64,000 nucleotides of DNA from Streptomyces mobaraensis NBRC 13819 = DSM 40847 (GCF_017916255.1 NZ_CP072827.1:5915501-5979500), one strand, 5' to 3'. Numbered from the stretch's first letter, positions 21,941 to 31,176 are shown. Notes: a model not told the origin generated them from the letters alone. Translations and numbers: made by a program.

Positions 21941-23200
21941 ATGCAGTGGTCCGACGCCAGGTTGCGGGAAGCGGCCGCGGAAGGCGACTACGGACGAGTC
22001 ATCAAACTGGCGCGTGAAAACGCCCGTATGACTCAGGGCCAACTCGGTGACGCCTGCGGACTCTCTCAGTCCGCTGTCTCACGCCTGGAGAAGCGCGGCA
22101 GAGGCGAGTACCACATGGCAATGCTCGCGAGGGCGGCAAGTCATCTCGGCATCCCACCGCATTTGGTCGGACTGGCCGACAGCGGTGCGAGCCCGCCCGG
22201 GGATGGGAATGATCCAATGGAACGGCGTAAATTTCTGACCGGCGTGGCGATAACCGCCTCCGTGCCAGTCCTCGGTGTGCCGACTCCCGCCCCGCAAGAG
22301 AGGGAGACCGGGCAAGCAGCCGTCTTGCGTATGGCTACGACCGCATATCGCCGAATGGACGCCACCGCCCCGGCCCGCGTGCTCGCCGAGGCGGTGCAGG
22401 GACATATGCGTCTCATCCAAGCAGTGACGTCGCAGGCGCGGGATCGTTCGACGCGGTCCAGGCTGGCGTCGGTGGGGAGCGAAGTGGCCGGCCTGGCCGG
22501 CTGGTTGAGCTGGGACATGGGCGATCACGGCTCGGCGCGAACATGGTACGGAGCCGCGATCAAGGCTGCCCGCCAGTCGGCCGACCCCCTGCTGCTCGCC
22601 TACCAGCAGGGCAGCTTGGCAAGTTTCGAAGTGGACGCGGGCAATGTGGCGCAGGGCCTGAGTCTCATCCACGGCGCACGCCGACTGCTGGGCCGTGACA
22701 GGCCCGCCATCGCCGCGGCATGGCTCTCTTCGTTGGAAGCGGTCGCGCACGCGACAGCAGGCGATGAACGTGCGGCCGAGCGCGCGCTCGTGGCGAGTGC
22801 TTCGGAGGTAGAGCGGCTGCACAGCGCGGATCCGCCGCCGTGGCCGTGGGTGTTCGTATTCGATGAGCGCAAGGTCGCCGCGGCTCGCATTACGTGTGGC
22901 GCCCGGCTGGCACGTCCGCGGTGGGTGCATTCGTCTGTGGAAGACGCCTCCGCGGCCCTATCATCGGGGCATGAGAAACAGCGGGCCCTCCTAGCGCTGG
23001 ACGTGGCCAGTGGACATATGGCCTCCGGGCACTTGGACGCGGCGTTCACCCTCGCGACACAAGCATTGGACGTCGGCTTGAAGTTGCGCTCGGGACGCGT
23101 GGTCGAGCGGGCGCGCCAGTTCCGACGAGGTCTCTCCACGGGGAACCCGCCTGTCATCGTCCGCGACTTCGATGAGCGAATGCACGATGTATACCTGTGA
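21941..23200 (+). CDS. XRE-family regulator with helical-repeat C-terminal domain
   Basis: A 419-residue protein. The HTH lies at about residues 20-75 (LARENARMTQGQLGDACGLS, QSAVSRLEKRG). A segment at about 92-112 (MERRKFLTGVAITASVPVLG) looks like a twin-arginine signal but is internal; this is common in this Streptomyces regulator family and probably not an export signal. The rest is TPR-like (WLSWDMGDHGSARTWYGAA, LASFEVDAGNVAQGLSLIH). A SLOG-domain protein follows after 12 bp, forming an operon. Base composition is lower in GC than the flanks. Confidence 0.8.
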   Translation: MQWSDARLREAAAEGDYGRVIKLARENARMTQGQLGDACGLSQSAVSRLEKRGRGEYHMAMLARAASHLGIPPHLVGLADSGASPPGDGNDPMERRKFLTGVAITASVPVLGVPTPAPQERETGQAAVLRMATTAYRRMDATAPARVLAEAVQGHMRLIQAVTSQARDRSTRSRLASVGSEVAGLAGWLSWDMGDHGSARTWYGAAIKAARQSADPLLLAYQQGSLASFEVDAGNVAQGLSLIHGARRLLGRDRPAIAAAWLSSLEAVAHATAGDERAAERALVASASEVERLHSADPPPWPWVFVFDERKVAAARITCGARLARPRWVHSSVEDASAALSSGHEKQRALLALDVASGHMASGHLDAAFTLATQALDVGLKLRSGRVVERARQFRRGLSTGNPPVIVRDFDERMHDVYL

Positions 23201-23212
23201 CGAGAGGGTCGC

Positions 23213-23686
23213 ATGAGGATTGGTATCACGGGCCATCGCGGACTTTCGTCCGAAGTCGAGAGGCGTGTTCGCTTGGAGCTGGCCGCTCTTGTCGCGTCGC
23301 TGGAGGCGGCGGACCTGGTCGTCGTGAGCTGCATCGCGGACGGGCCGGATGCGTGGTTGGCGCAGGAAGTTCTCGCCCGGGGCGGGCGGCTTGAAGTCGT
23401 GGTTCCTGCCGAGAGCTACCGAGAGGGGCTGCCGCTCTCGCATCACGCGGAGTACGACGAGCTCATGCGCCGAGCTGTCGACGTGCACGCGACGGGACTG
23501 CGGCACTCCGACTCACACGCTCACATGGCGGGCAGCGAGCTGATGGTGGGGCTCGTCGACCGGCTGGTCGCCGTTTGGGATGGTGAGCCGGCGCGCGGCT
23601 ATGGCGGCACCGCCGACGTCGTGGCCTACGCCGAGCGTAACGGCGTTCCCACTCAGGTTGTCTGGCCCGACGGAGCCTCCCGGTAG
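23213..23686 (+). CDS. SLOG-superfamily (Smf/DprA-LOG-like) nucleotide-binding-fold protein
   Basis: A 157-residue Rossmann-like protein. MRIGITGHRGLS, VVSCIADGPDAWLA and the late Gly-rich GYGGTADVVAYA fit the SLOG fold, whose members bind or hydrolyse nucleotides and occur in cytokinin enzymes and immune systems. ATG 23213 has GAGAGGG upstream. It is coupled to an XRE/TPR regulator. Such pairs recur in Streptomyces; the ligand and role are not known to me. The gene ends 32 bp from the convergent glycosyltransferase. Confidence 0.65.
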   Translation: MRIGITGHRGLSSEVERRVRLELAALVASLEAADLVVVSCIADGPDAWLAQEVLARGGRLEVVVPAESYREGLPLSHHAEYDELMRRAVDVHATGLRHSDSHAHMAGSELMVGLVDRLVAVWDGEPARGYGGTADVVAYAERNGVPTQVVWPDGASR

Positions 23687-23718
23687 CAGGTCGCGACGGC
23701 CTCGGTCCGGCCCGCACG

Positions 23719-24999
23719 TCACCTCTTCAGCGCGCGCCGCGCGCGCGACCGCAGCGCGTGGGCCGTGTCGATGGCGGCGGTGCGCGATCGGTGGGCGGCC
23801 TCGCGCAGGGGGCCGAGGGCGCGCTTGCCCGGGCCGCGGCTCAGCAACTCCTCGTACAGCGCGAGGTGTTGGGCGGCGATGTGGGACGGGGTGAAGCGGG
23901 CCGAGTTCCGGTGGGCCGCTTCGCCCATGCGCCGGCGCGTCGCGTCGTCGCGGATCAGGTCGCACAGCGCGGCGGTGACGCCCGCCGTGTCGCCCGGGCG
24001 GACCAGGCGGCCGTCGACGCCGTCGGTGATGATCTCGCGCGGGCCGTTCGGGCAGTCGGTCGCGACGACCGGGAGGCCGCAGCGCATGGCCTCCACGATG
24101 GTCATGCCGAAGGACTCCCGGTCGGAGGTGGAGACGGCTATGGACGCCTTCGCCAGTTCCGCCTCCAGGTTGTCCACGTGGTCGTCGAGGGAGACGTGGT
24201 CGTGCAGGCCGAGGGCGTCGATGAGGGCGGTCAGGGCGCGGCGCTCGTCGCCGGTGGTGTCGCCCCTGCCGAAGATCCGCAGCCGCCAGTCCGGGTGGGA
24301 GGCGACGACGCCGGCGAAGGCCCTGATGAGGAGGTCGTAGCGCTTCACCGGGATGAGGCGCCCGGCGGCCACGACGACCTTGCGGTCGGGGTGCTCGGCC
24401 GGGCCGGCGGCCGGAGCCGCGGCGGGGACACTGTTCGCGATCGCCCGTATCCGTACGCCCGGCAGGGCGAGCCCCCGGTAGGCGTGCGCGTCGGCCTCGG
24501 TCACGGTGGTGAGCGCGTCCAGCAGGGGGTAGCGGTGGCGTATCTCGTGCCGCAGGCGCAGGCCGTGGCCGGAGAGGGTGAGGTGTTCCTGGCCCACTCG
24601 GATGGCGTCGGGGTGGGCCTGCCGGGCGATGTGCACGTTCAGGCCCGGCCGGGTGCCGACGATCACGTCCGTCTCCAACCCGGACAGATACCGGCCGATG
24701 CGCTCGTCCGTGAGGCGGCTGTACTGCCGGTGCCGGCCGTCCGCGCGGGGGAAGACGCGGGCGGGCCGGGCGTGGCGGGGGTCGTCGCCGTCGTAGTGCG
24801 GGGAGTCGCGGCACAGGTCCACCAGATGGGTCAGCCGGACGCCCGGCGGGGCGCCCATGACCGGCGTCTCGCGGTAGCGGATGGCCGAGATGATCTCCAC
24901 GTCGTGCTGGGCGGCGGCCAGCGCGGCGGCGAGGTTGAACGTCGACCTGATCGTGCCGCCGACGGTGTAGGCGTTGTGGAGGAGGAAGGAAATACGCAT
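23719..24999 (-). CDS. Glycosyltransferase family 4
   Basis: A 426-residue GT-B enzyme. The N-terminal Gly-rich loop YTVGGTIRST binds the acceptor side; VVVAAGRLIPVKRYDLLI and the ESFGMTIVEAMRCGLPVVAT block (E-x7-E motif of retaining GT4 enzymes) bind the nucleotide sugar. A basic tail (RSRARRALKR) may touch the membrane. It would transfer a sugar from an NDP-donor in cell-envelope or exopolysaccharide synthesis; donor and acceptor are unknown. It is divergent from a two-component system 139 bp away. Confidence 0.85.
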   Translation of the reverse strand: MRISFLLHNAYTVGGTIRSTFNLAAALAAAQHDVEIISAIRYRETPVMGAPPGVRLTHLVDLCRDSPHYDGDDPRHARPARVFPRADGRHRQYSRLTDERIGRYLSGLETDVIVGTRPGLNVHIARQAHPDAIRVGQEHLTLSGHGLRLRHEIRHRYPLLDALTTVTEADAHAYRGLALPGVRIRAIANSVPAAAPAAGPAEHPDRKVVVAAGRLIPVKRYDLLIRAFAGVVASHPDWRLRIFGRGDTTGDERRALTALIDALGLHDHVSLDDHVDNLEAELAKASIAVSTSDRESFGMTIVEAMRCGLPVVATDCPNGPREIITDGVDGRLVRPGDTAGVTAALCDLIRDDATRRRMGEAAHRNSARFTPSHIAAQHLALYEELLSRGPGKRALGPLREAAHRSRTAAIDTAHALRSRARRALKR

Positions 25000-25138
25000 G
25001 GGTGCACGCCTCCGGCCGGCGGCTGGTGGGGTCGGTCACGGTGTGGGACACAGCATGCGGCGATCCACCCAAAGATGATCTAAAGAACCCAAAGGCCGTC
25101 TTAAGGGAGGAGTCTGCCGACATGGCAGGCTTCATCCC

Positions 25139-25828
25139 GTGACAGGCATCCTGGTCGTCGAGGACGACCCGCAGCTCGGCCCCGCCCTCCGGCGCGGCCT
25201 GACGGCGGAGGGCTACCGCGTCGAACTCGTCCGCGACGGCACCACCGGGCTGGAGCGGGCCCTGACCGGCGGCCACGCGGTCATCGTGCTGGACATCATG
25301 CTCCCCGGTCTGAACGGTTACCGCATCTGCTCCGCGCTCCGCGCCGCGGGCCTCACCACGCCCGTGCTGATGCTCACCGCGAAAGGCGGCGAGTACGACG
25401 AGGCGGAGGGCCTGGACACCGGCGCCGACGACTACCTCGTCAAGCCGTTCTCCTCGGTCGTCCTCCTCGCCCGGCTGCGGGCCCTGCTGCGCCGGAGCGC
25501 CACCGGCACGGCCGACCGGTCCGTGCTGCGGGTCGGCGACCTGTGGGCGGACGTGACCTCCCGCCGCGCGGGCCGGGGCGACGTGGAGTTCGCGCTGACG
25601 CCGAAGGAGTTCGCGATCCTCACCTGCCTGCTGCGCACACCGGACCGCCCGGTGCCGAAGGAGGAGATCCTCGACGAGGTCTGGGACCCGGCCTATACCG
25701 GCGGCACCGCCATCGTGGAGGTCTACATCTCGACGCTCCGCAAGAAGGCCGACGCCCCCTTCGCCACCCACAGCATCGAGACCGTCCGCGGGTACGGGTA
25801 CCGCCTCACGCCCCGCGAACGGCCGTGA
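25139..25828 (+). CDS. OmpR/PhoB-family response regulator
   Basis: A 229-residue protein. The receiver domain has the acidic pair EDD near residue 9, phospho-acceptor Asp51 in VLDIMLPG, Thr in LTAK and Lys101 in LVKPFS. The winged-helix domain (about 125-225) has LTPKEFAILTCLLR and VEVYISTLRKKADAP. Start GTG 25139. Its stop overlaps the sensor kinase start (GTGA), so the pair is translationally coupled. Signal and targets are unknown; the divergent glycosyltransferase is a candidate target. Confidence 0.92.
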   Translation: MTGILVVEDDPQLGPALRRGLTAEGYRVELVRDGTTGLERALTGGHAVIVLDIMLPGLNGYRICSALRAAGLTTPVLMLTAKGGEYDEAEGLDTGADDYLVKPFSSVVLLARLRALLRRSATGTADRSVLRVGDLWADVTSRRAGRGDVEFALTPKEFAILTCLLRTPDRPVPKEEILDEVWDPAYTGGTAIVEVYISTLRKKADAPFATHSIETVRGYGYRLTPRERP

Positions 25829-27405
25829 CGACCGCCCGCCGGAGGCCGTGGCGCCGCCGTACGCCCGCTCCGCCGGCCCTGCTCCGCCGGCTGTCCGGAC
25901 TGCCCGGACACGTCCGCATCGCGCTCGTGGCGGGGATCACCGCCCTCGTGCTGTCCGGCACCGGGGCGTGGTGGTTGTTCCAGCACGTGCGGGAGAACGC
26001 CTACCGGGCGACGGACAACCGGGCGTTCGAACTGTCCATCCAGCTCGCCGCCCAGGCGGCAGCGGGCGGGGAGGGGCTCAGCGACCCCCTGCGCGGCTGG
26101 CCCCTCATCCAGATCGACCGGGCCGGCCGTACCGTCGCCGCGGCCGGCGGCACCGAGGACCTCACCGGTCTGGCCGGCCGGCTCCCGCCGCCGCCCGAAG
26201 GGCCTCCCCGCCGGGCGACCGGCGGCCCGCAGCGGGGCACGGTCCGCGTCGGCGGGGTCGACGAACGCGACCACGACCGTTTCCACCGTCCCGACGGAAC
26301 GCTGAAGCCGCCGCCCGTCACCAACACCTCCGCCGAGCAGAAGGCGCTCCTCGACCACCGGCAGGCGCACGTCCTCGCCCACCGCACCATGACCGTCTTC
26401 GCCACCGCCGTGCACACCCCCGCGCACGCGTGCCGCCGGCCCACCGAGGCCGACGGCTCATGCCGCTCCACCCTCTACGTCCTCGTGCCCCCCGACGACT
26501 CCGAGCGGGCCGCCGACCCTCTGCGCGTCCCGCTCCTGGCGGGCGTCCCACTGGCCGCGCTGCTGGTCGCCGCCCTCGCCTGGACGGCCGCGCGCCGCTC
26601 GCTGCGTCCGGTCGAGGCGATCAGGCGGGAGGTCGCCGAGATCACCGACACCAGCCTCGACCGCCGCGTCCCCGTCCCGGACGCCCGCGACCCCGTCCGC
26701 CGCCTGGCCCTGACCACCAACACCACGCTGGACCGGCTGGAGGCCGCCGTGGAAGCCCGGCGCCGCTTCGTCGCGGACGCCTCGCACGAACTGCGTTCCC
26801 CCGTCGCCGCGTTGCGCTACGAACTAGAGACCGCCCTCGCCCACCCCGACACCGTCGACGCGCACGAGACGCTGCGGCACGCCCTCACGGCCACGCGGCG
26901 CGTCCACGCCCTCACCGAGGACCTGCTCCTGCTGGCCCGCCCCGACCGGCCCGCTGCCCGTTCCCTGGTCGACCTGGCGGGCCTCGCCGCGGAGCTCGTC
27001 CACGAGTACCGCCACCGCGGCCACCCCGTCTCGCTGCGCGCCGGCCCCGACCGGGCACCCGTCCGCGGCGACGGCGCGCAACTCCACCGCCTGCTGCGCA
27101 ACCTCCTCGACAACGCCGTACGGCACGCGCGTACCGCCGTCGTCCTGGACGTCACCACCGACGGCCGGACGCACACGGTCACCGTCCACAACGACGGCAC
27201 GCCCCTGGCCCCGGACGAGTACGAGCTGGTCTTCGAGCGGTTCACCCGGCTCGACGAGGCCCGCGCCCGCGACGCGGGCGGCAGCGGCCTCGGGCTCGCC
27301 ATCGCCCGCGACATCGCCGAGCGCCACGGCGGCACCCTCACCGCCGGCTCCGACCACCCGCGCCCCGGGACCACCTTCACCCTCGTCCTGCCCGGGTCGG
27401 CGTGA
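25825..27405 (+). CDS. Membrane sensor histidine kinase
   Basis: A 526-residue kinase. A basic N-terminus and first TM (IALVAGITALVLSGTGAWW), a roughly 190-residue extracytoplasmic domain and a second TM (LAGVPLAALLVAALAW) precede HAMP. The dimerisation domain has the phospho-acceptor His in FVADASHELRSPVAAL (about 320), then the N box RNLLDNAVRHA and G box GGSGLGLAIARDIA. GTG 25825 overlaps the response regulator stop. The sensory domain has Pro- and Arg-rich segments and two Cys (HACRR, GSCRS). The signal is unknown. Confidence 0.9.
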   Translation: MTTARRRPWRRRTPAPPALLRRLSGLPGHVRIALVAGITALVLSGTGAWWLFQHVRENAYRATDNRAFELSIQLAAQAAAGGEGLSDPLRGWPLIQIDRAGRTVAAAGGTEDLTGLAGRLPPPPEGPPRRATGGPQRGTVRVGGVDERDHDRFHRPDGTLKPPPVTNTSAEQKALLDHRQAHVLAHRTMTVFATAVHTPAHACRRPTEADGSCRSTLYVLVPPDDSERAADPLRVPLLAGVPLAALLVAALAWTAARRSLRPVEAIRREVAEITDTSLDRRVPVPDARDPVRRLALTTNTTLDRLEAAVEARRRFVADASHELRSPVAALRYELETALAHPDTVDAHETLRHALTATRRVHALTEDLLLLARPDRPAARSLVDLAGLAAELVHEYRHRGHPVSLRAGPDRAPVRGDGAQLHRLLRNLLDNAVRHARTAVVLDVTTDGRTHTVTVHNDGTPLAPDEYELVFERFTRLDEARARDAGGSGLGLAIARDIAERHGGTLTAGSDHPRPGTTFTLVLPGSA

Positions 27406-27406
27406 A

Positions 27407-28123
27407 CTACCAGGGCACGGCCTTCCCCTCGTAGTCGACGAAGTGCAGGCCCCGCTTCCCCCGATGCGCTTCCATCGTCTCCACCACCCCCGGAACGCTC
27501 TCCTCCACGCTGAGGTCCGCCTCCGGGCCGCCGAGTCCGGTGCGGACCCAGCCGGGGTCCATCAGGAGCAGGGTCCGGGTGTCCGAGGCGTGCCGGGCGG
27601 CGTGGCAGCGCATCAGCTGGTTGAGGGCGGACTTGCTCGCCCGGTAGAGGTCCTGGCCGCCCCGCGTGTTCAGCGAGACGCTGCCCTGGTCGGAGGACAT
27701 GACGCCGATGGTGCCGGCCGGGGCGACCAGCGGGCGGAGGGTCTCCACGACGCGCATCGGGCTCAGCGCGTTGGTGACCATGACCTCCGTGAACATGTCC
27801 GTCGGCACCTCGCCGATCGGGAGATCGCCGCGCGTTATCGCGGCGTTGACGAAGAGGAGGTCGAGCGTCCGCGACGCCAGCCGGTCGCGGAGCGCCGCGA
27901 TCCGGTACGGGTCTGTCATCTCCAGTGACTCGACGGTCAGTCGGCCCCCGGAGGTGTCGGTGTCGGACGTGAGGGTGGCGGCCAGGTCGTGCAGGCCCGT
28001 ACGTCCGGTGCCGCGGACGGTGCCGATGACGTCCCAGCCGCGCCGGAGGTACTCGGCGGCGATCCCGAGGCCCAGGGTCCGGGAGGCCCCGACGATGAGA
28101 GCGGTTCTACGGGTCTCGGACAT
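27407..28123 (-). CDS. Short-chain dehydrogenase/reductase
   Basis: A 238-residue SDR. IVGASRTLGLGIAAEYL is the TGxxxGxG-type cofactor loop, MSSDQGS carries the Ser, and LYRASKSALN the YxxxK catalytic pair. The NNAG motif is replaced by VNAAIT, as in CsgA-type SDRs. Start ATG 28123, preceded by AGGAA. It ends 1 bp from the convergent sensor kinase stop and is divergent from a LysR regulator (134 bp), which probably controls it. Confidence 0.85.
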   Translation of the reverse strand: MSETRRTALIVGASRTLGLGIAAEYLRRGWDVIGTVRGTGRTGLHDLAATLTSDTDTSGGRLTVESLEMTDPYRIAALRDRLASRTLDLLFVNAAITRGDLPIGEVPTDMFTEVMVTNALSPMRVVETLRPLVAPAGTIGVMSSDQGSVSLNTRGGQDLYRASKSALNQLMRCHAARHASDTRTLLLMDPGWVRTGLGGPEADLSVEESVPGVVETMEAHRGKRGLHFVDYEGKAVPW

Positions 28124-28257
28124 GCTGATTCCTGTTCTGGATACGGGCCGGCGGCGGGCGGATTCCGCGGACACGGGCCGGCGGGCAGGGCCCCAGTCTC
28201 CGAGCGGGCCCCGCCGGGCGTCCAATACCCTTCCCTCCGCATTGATACCGTTCGGGC

Positions 28258-29211
28258 ATGGATCTGGACCTGCGCAAGCTCCGCTACTTCGTCGCGGTCG
28301 CCGAGCACCGGCACTTCGGCCGGGCGGCCCAGGCCCTGTTCATCGCCCAGCCGGTCCTCAGCCGGCAGATCCGGGCCTTCGAGGACGAGTTGGGGTACCG
28401 GCTGCTCGACCGCACCACCCGCAGCGTCGAACTCACCGCCGCCGGACGGCAGCTGTACGACGAGGCGCGCCGGATCACCGCCGTCGTCGACGCCGCGCTG
28501 CGGCGGGTGCGCGAGGCCGACCGCGGCGAGCAGCGGCTCGTCGTCGCCTTCTCGCCCGGCCTCCAGGTGTCCGACGCCATCCGGGAGTTCACGGCGCGCC
28601 ACCCCGAGGTCGCGGTCGACGTGTTCCCGTTGCGCTGGTGGGAGCAGGACGCGCCGCTGCGCGACGGCCGCGCCCACGTCGGCTTCCTCCGGCGCCCCTT
28701 CGACGACGCCGGGCTGCGCACCGTCCCCATCGGCCGCGAGCGCAAGGTCCTCTGCCTGCCCGCCGCCCACCCGCTGGCCGGTCGTCCCGCTCTCACGGTC
28801 GCCGACCTCGACGCCGAGCCGATCCTCGACGTCAGGACGCGGCGGACGTCCTCACTGGAAGAGAAGTTCGAGCTCATCGCCTCCGGGCAGGGTGTCGCCC
28901 TCGTCCCGCTCAGCGTCGCGGGCAGGTACTCCCGCCCCGACCTGGTCTACCTCCCCGTCACCGACGCCCTGCCTGTCGAGACCTGCCTCGCCGTCCCGGA
29001 GGGCGACTCCTCCGGGCCCGCGTCCGCCTTCCTCGACATCGCCACCGCGACGCTGCGGCGGCGCTCCGGACACGGTGATGGCGAGGCCGGCGGTGAGGGC
29101 AAGGCTCACGGCGAGGGTGAGGCCCGCGGCGAGGGTGAGGCCGACGGTGGCCGCGGCTGGTTCGACGAGGTCCACGACCGCCGCCGGTCGGCGTCGCGGG
29201 GGCGATCCTGA
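28258..29211 (+). CDS. LysR-family regulator with low-complexity tail
   Basis: A 317-residue regulator with a typical HTH (LRYFVAVAEHRHFGRAAQAL, QPVLSRQIRAFE) and periplasmic-binding-protein-like effector domain (about 90-270). The last 45 residues are an unusual Gly/Glu-rich tail with repeated GEG-xA units, produced by imperfect repeats of GGCGAGGGTGAGGCC-like DNA at about 29070-29150. It is divergent from the SDR, the usual arrangement for a LysR regulator and its target. Confidence 0.88.
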   Translation: MDLDLRKLRYFVAVAEHRHFGRAAQALFIAQPVLSRQIRAFEDELGYRLLDRTTRSVELTAAGRQLYDEARRITAVVDAALRRVREADRGEQRLVVAFSPGLQVSDAIREFTARHPEVAVDVFPLRWWEQDAPLRDGRAHVGFLRRPFDDAGLRTVPIGRERKVLCLPAAHPLAGRPALTVADLDAEPILDVRTRRTSSLEEKFELIASGQGVALVPLSVAGRYSRPDLVYLPVTDALPVETCLAVPEGDSSGPASAFLDIATATLRRRSGHGDGEAGGEGKAHGEGEARGEGEADGGRGWFDEVHDRRRSASRGRS

Positions 29212-29271
29212 TCGGCGGCGGCGGGCCCGCATGAGCGCGGTCGCGCCCGGGTATCCCGCCAAGCGTGGTTT

Positions 29272-29288
29272 TTCAACAAAGTGTTGAC
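29272..29288 (+). promoter_or_regulatory. Candidate AllR-type operator upstream of urate operon
   Basis: TTCAAC-AAAGT-GTTGAC is a 6-5-6 inverted repeat (one mismatch) 70 bp upstream of the OHCU decarboxylase start. The same architecture, TTCAAC-N5-GTTGAA, precedes the allantoinase gene at 51132-51148. Because an AllR-like IclR regulator lies between these loci, the repeat is a plausible shared operator. Confidence 0.55.
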
Positions 29289-29358
29289 GCCGAGGTGTCC
29301 AGGGCGTTAGCTGTGCGCAGCGCGTCCGAGTGCGGCGAGAAGCGCCACGGAGGTTCCC

Positions 29359-30210
29359 GTGACTTCGAGTTCGGTGCCGGGGCTCACCCGGTTCAACGCG
29401 GCGGACGACGGTGCGGCCCGCGCCGCGCTGTCGGAGGTGTGCGCGAGTACGGCGTGGGTCGAGGAGCTGCTGCGCGGCCGTCCGTACCCCGACGTCCGGG
29501 CGCTGCTCGCCGCCTCCGACGCGGCGGTGGCGCGGCTGGACGCGGCGGGGCTCGACGAGGCGCTCGCCGGGCACCCGCCCATCGGGCGGCCCACCCCGGG
29601 GGACGCCGTCTCGGCCGGTGAACAGCGCGGCATGACCGGCGCGCCGCCCGCGCTCGCCGCCGAGGTACGCGAACTGAACCTCGCCTACCGGGAGCGGTTC
29701 GGCCACGTCTTCCTCGTCTGCGCCACCGGCCTGACCGCCGAGGAGCTGCGCGACGCCCTCCGGCGCCGGATCGGCAACCCGCCCGACCGCGAACGCGAGG
29801 TCACCAGAGCCGAGTTGGGGCGCATCAACCGGCTGCGGCTGACCCGGCTCACGGAATCCACCCCCACGGAAACCGCCACCGTCTCCACCCACGTCCTCGA
29901 CACCGCCGCCGGGCGCCCCGCCGCCGGGGTGACCGTGGCCCTCACCGCCCGTACCCGGGGCGCCTGGTCGGCGGTCGGCACCGCCGAGACCGACGGCGAC
30001 GGCCGGTGCGGCGGCCTTCCGGCGCTGCCCGGGGAAGCGACCCACGCGCGGCTGCGGTTCGACGTCGGGCCCCACCTGTCCCGTGAACGAGCCGGGGGCG
30101 CAGCGTTCTTCCCCGAGGTCACCGCGGTCTTCGCCGTGGCGCCGGGGGAGCACTACCACGTACCGCTGCTGCTCAGCCCCTTCGGCTACTCCGTCTACCG
30201 AGGGAGCTAG
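29359..30210 (+). CDS. Fused OHCU decarboxylase / 5-hydroxyisourate hydrolase
   Basis: A 283-residue two-domain protein. Residues 1-165 are OHCU decarboxylase: GHPPIGRP (His of the xHPxIG motif), SAGEQRGM (SxxEQ) and FGHVFLVCATG. Residues 170-283 are the transthyretin-like HIU hydrolase: STHVLDTAAGRPAAGV with catalytic His, and the C-terminal SPFGYSVYRGS signature. Together they perform the two steps after urate oxidase, giving S-allantoin. The domain order is the reverse of the reaction order. Start GTG 29359. Urate oxidase follows after 6 bp. Confidence 0.92.
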   Translation: MTSSSVPGLTRFNAADDGAARAALSEVCASTAWVEELLRGRPYPDVRALLAASDAAVARLDAAGLDEALAGHPPIGRPTPGDAVSAGEQRGMTGAPPALAAEVRELNLAYRERFGHVFLVCATGLTAEELRDALRRRIGNPPDREREVTRAELGRINRLRLTRLTESTPTETATVSTHVLDTAAGRPAAGVTVALTARTRGAWSAVGTAETDGDGRCGGLPALPGEATHARLRFDVGPHLSRERAGGAAFFPEVTAVFAVAPGEHYHVPLLLSPFGYSVYRGS

Positions 30211-30216
30211 CACGCG

Positions 30217-31176
30217 ATGACCGAAGCCCCCATGACCGAAGGCCCCACGACCGAAGCCTCCAGCCGTCCCGCCGCCACCCGTCCCGTCCTCGGCCAGAAC
30301 CAGTACGGCAAGGCCGAGTGCCACGTCGTCCGCGTCACCCGCGACGGCGCGACCCACCACATCAAGGACCTCGTCGTCTCCGTCGCCCTCTCCGGTGACA
30401 TGGAGGACGTCCACCTCTCCGGCTCCAACGCCAACGTCCTCACCACCGACGCCACCAAGAACACCGTCTTCGCCTTCGCCAAGGAGCGCGGCATCGCCTC
30501 GGCCGAGGAGTTCGGCATCCACCTCGCCCGGCACTTCGTCACCAGTCAGCGGGCCATCCACCGGGCGCGCATCCGGATCGAGGAGCACGCCTGGGACCGG
30601 ATCGACGCGCCCGGCGGCGACGCCCGGCACTCCTTCGTCCGGGCCGGCCGCGAGACCCGTACCGCGCAGATCACCTACGACGGGACGGCCTGGGAGGTGA
30701 TCTCCGGCCTCAAGGACCTCGTGGTCCTCAACTCCACCGGCTCCGAGTTCCGCGGCTTCGTCAAGGACCACTACACCACCCTTGAGGAGACCGACGACCG
30801 CGTCCTCGCCACCGAGGTCAACTCCCGCTGGCGGTACGGCTGGACGGACGACGCCCGGCCCGCGCCGGACTGGGACGGGTCCTGGGCCGCCGTCCGCGGC
30901 CACCTGCTGCACGCCTTCGCGGACACGTACTCGTACTCCCTCCAGCAGACGCTGCACGCGATGGGCGGCCGGGTCGTCGAGCACCGTCCCGAGATCGAGG
31001 AGATCCGCCTCTCCCTCCCCAACAAGCACCACTTCCTCGTGGACCTGGCGCCCTTCGGCCTCAAGAACGACCACGAGGTCTACTACGCCGCCGACCGCCC
31101 GTACGGCCTGATCGAGGCCACCGTCCTGCGCCCGGGGGCGGAACCCGGCATCCCCGTGGACCTCACCTGTCTCTAG
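30217..31176 (+). CDS. Urate oxidase (factor-independent urate hydroxylase)
   Basis: A 319-residue cofactor-free uricase with its T-fold repeats: QNQYGKAECHVV near the N-terminus, VLTTDATKNTVFAFAK (the Thr/Lys relay region), LNSTGSEFRGFVKD and NKHHFLVDLAPFGLKND near the C-terminus. It oxidises urate to 5-hydroxyisourate, feeding the upstream fused protein. An extra N-terminal stretch of about 20 residues rich in Thr/Glu/Pro means ATG 30232 is an alternative start. It is second in the purine operon. Confidence 0.95.
   Translation: MTEAPMTEGPTTEASSRPAATRPVLGQNQYGKAECHVVRVTRDGATHHIKDLVVSVALSGDMEDVHLSGSNANVLTTDATKNTVFAFAKERGIASAEEFGIHLARHFVTSQRAIHRARIRIEEHAWDRIDAPGGDARHSFVRAGRETRTAQITYDGTAWEVISGLKDLVVLNSTGSEFRGFVKDHYTTLEETDDRVLATEVNSRWRYGWTDDARPAPDWDGSWAAVRGHLLHAFADTYSYSLQQTLHAMGGRVVEHRPEIEEIRLSLPNKHHFLVDLAPFGLKNDHEVYYAADRPYGLIEATVLRPGAEPGIPVDLTCL

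Noticed and set aside
22217..22290. Twin-arginine export signal in the XRE regulator (MERRKFLTG...)
   Set aside because: It is internal, behind a complete HTH domain, and is a recurrent feature of this regulator family; an internal start at 22217 would remove the DNA-binding domain.
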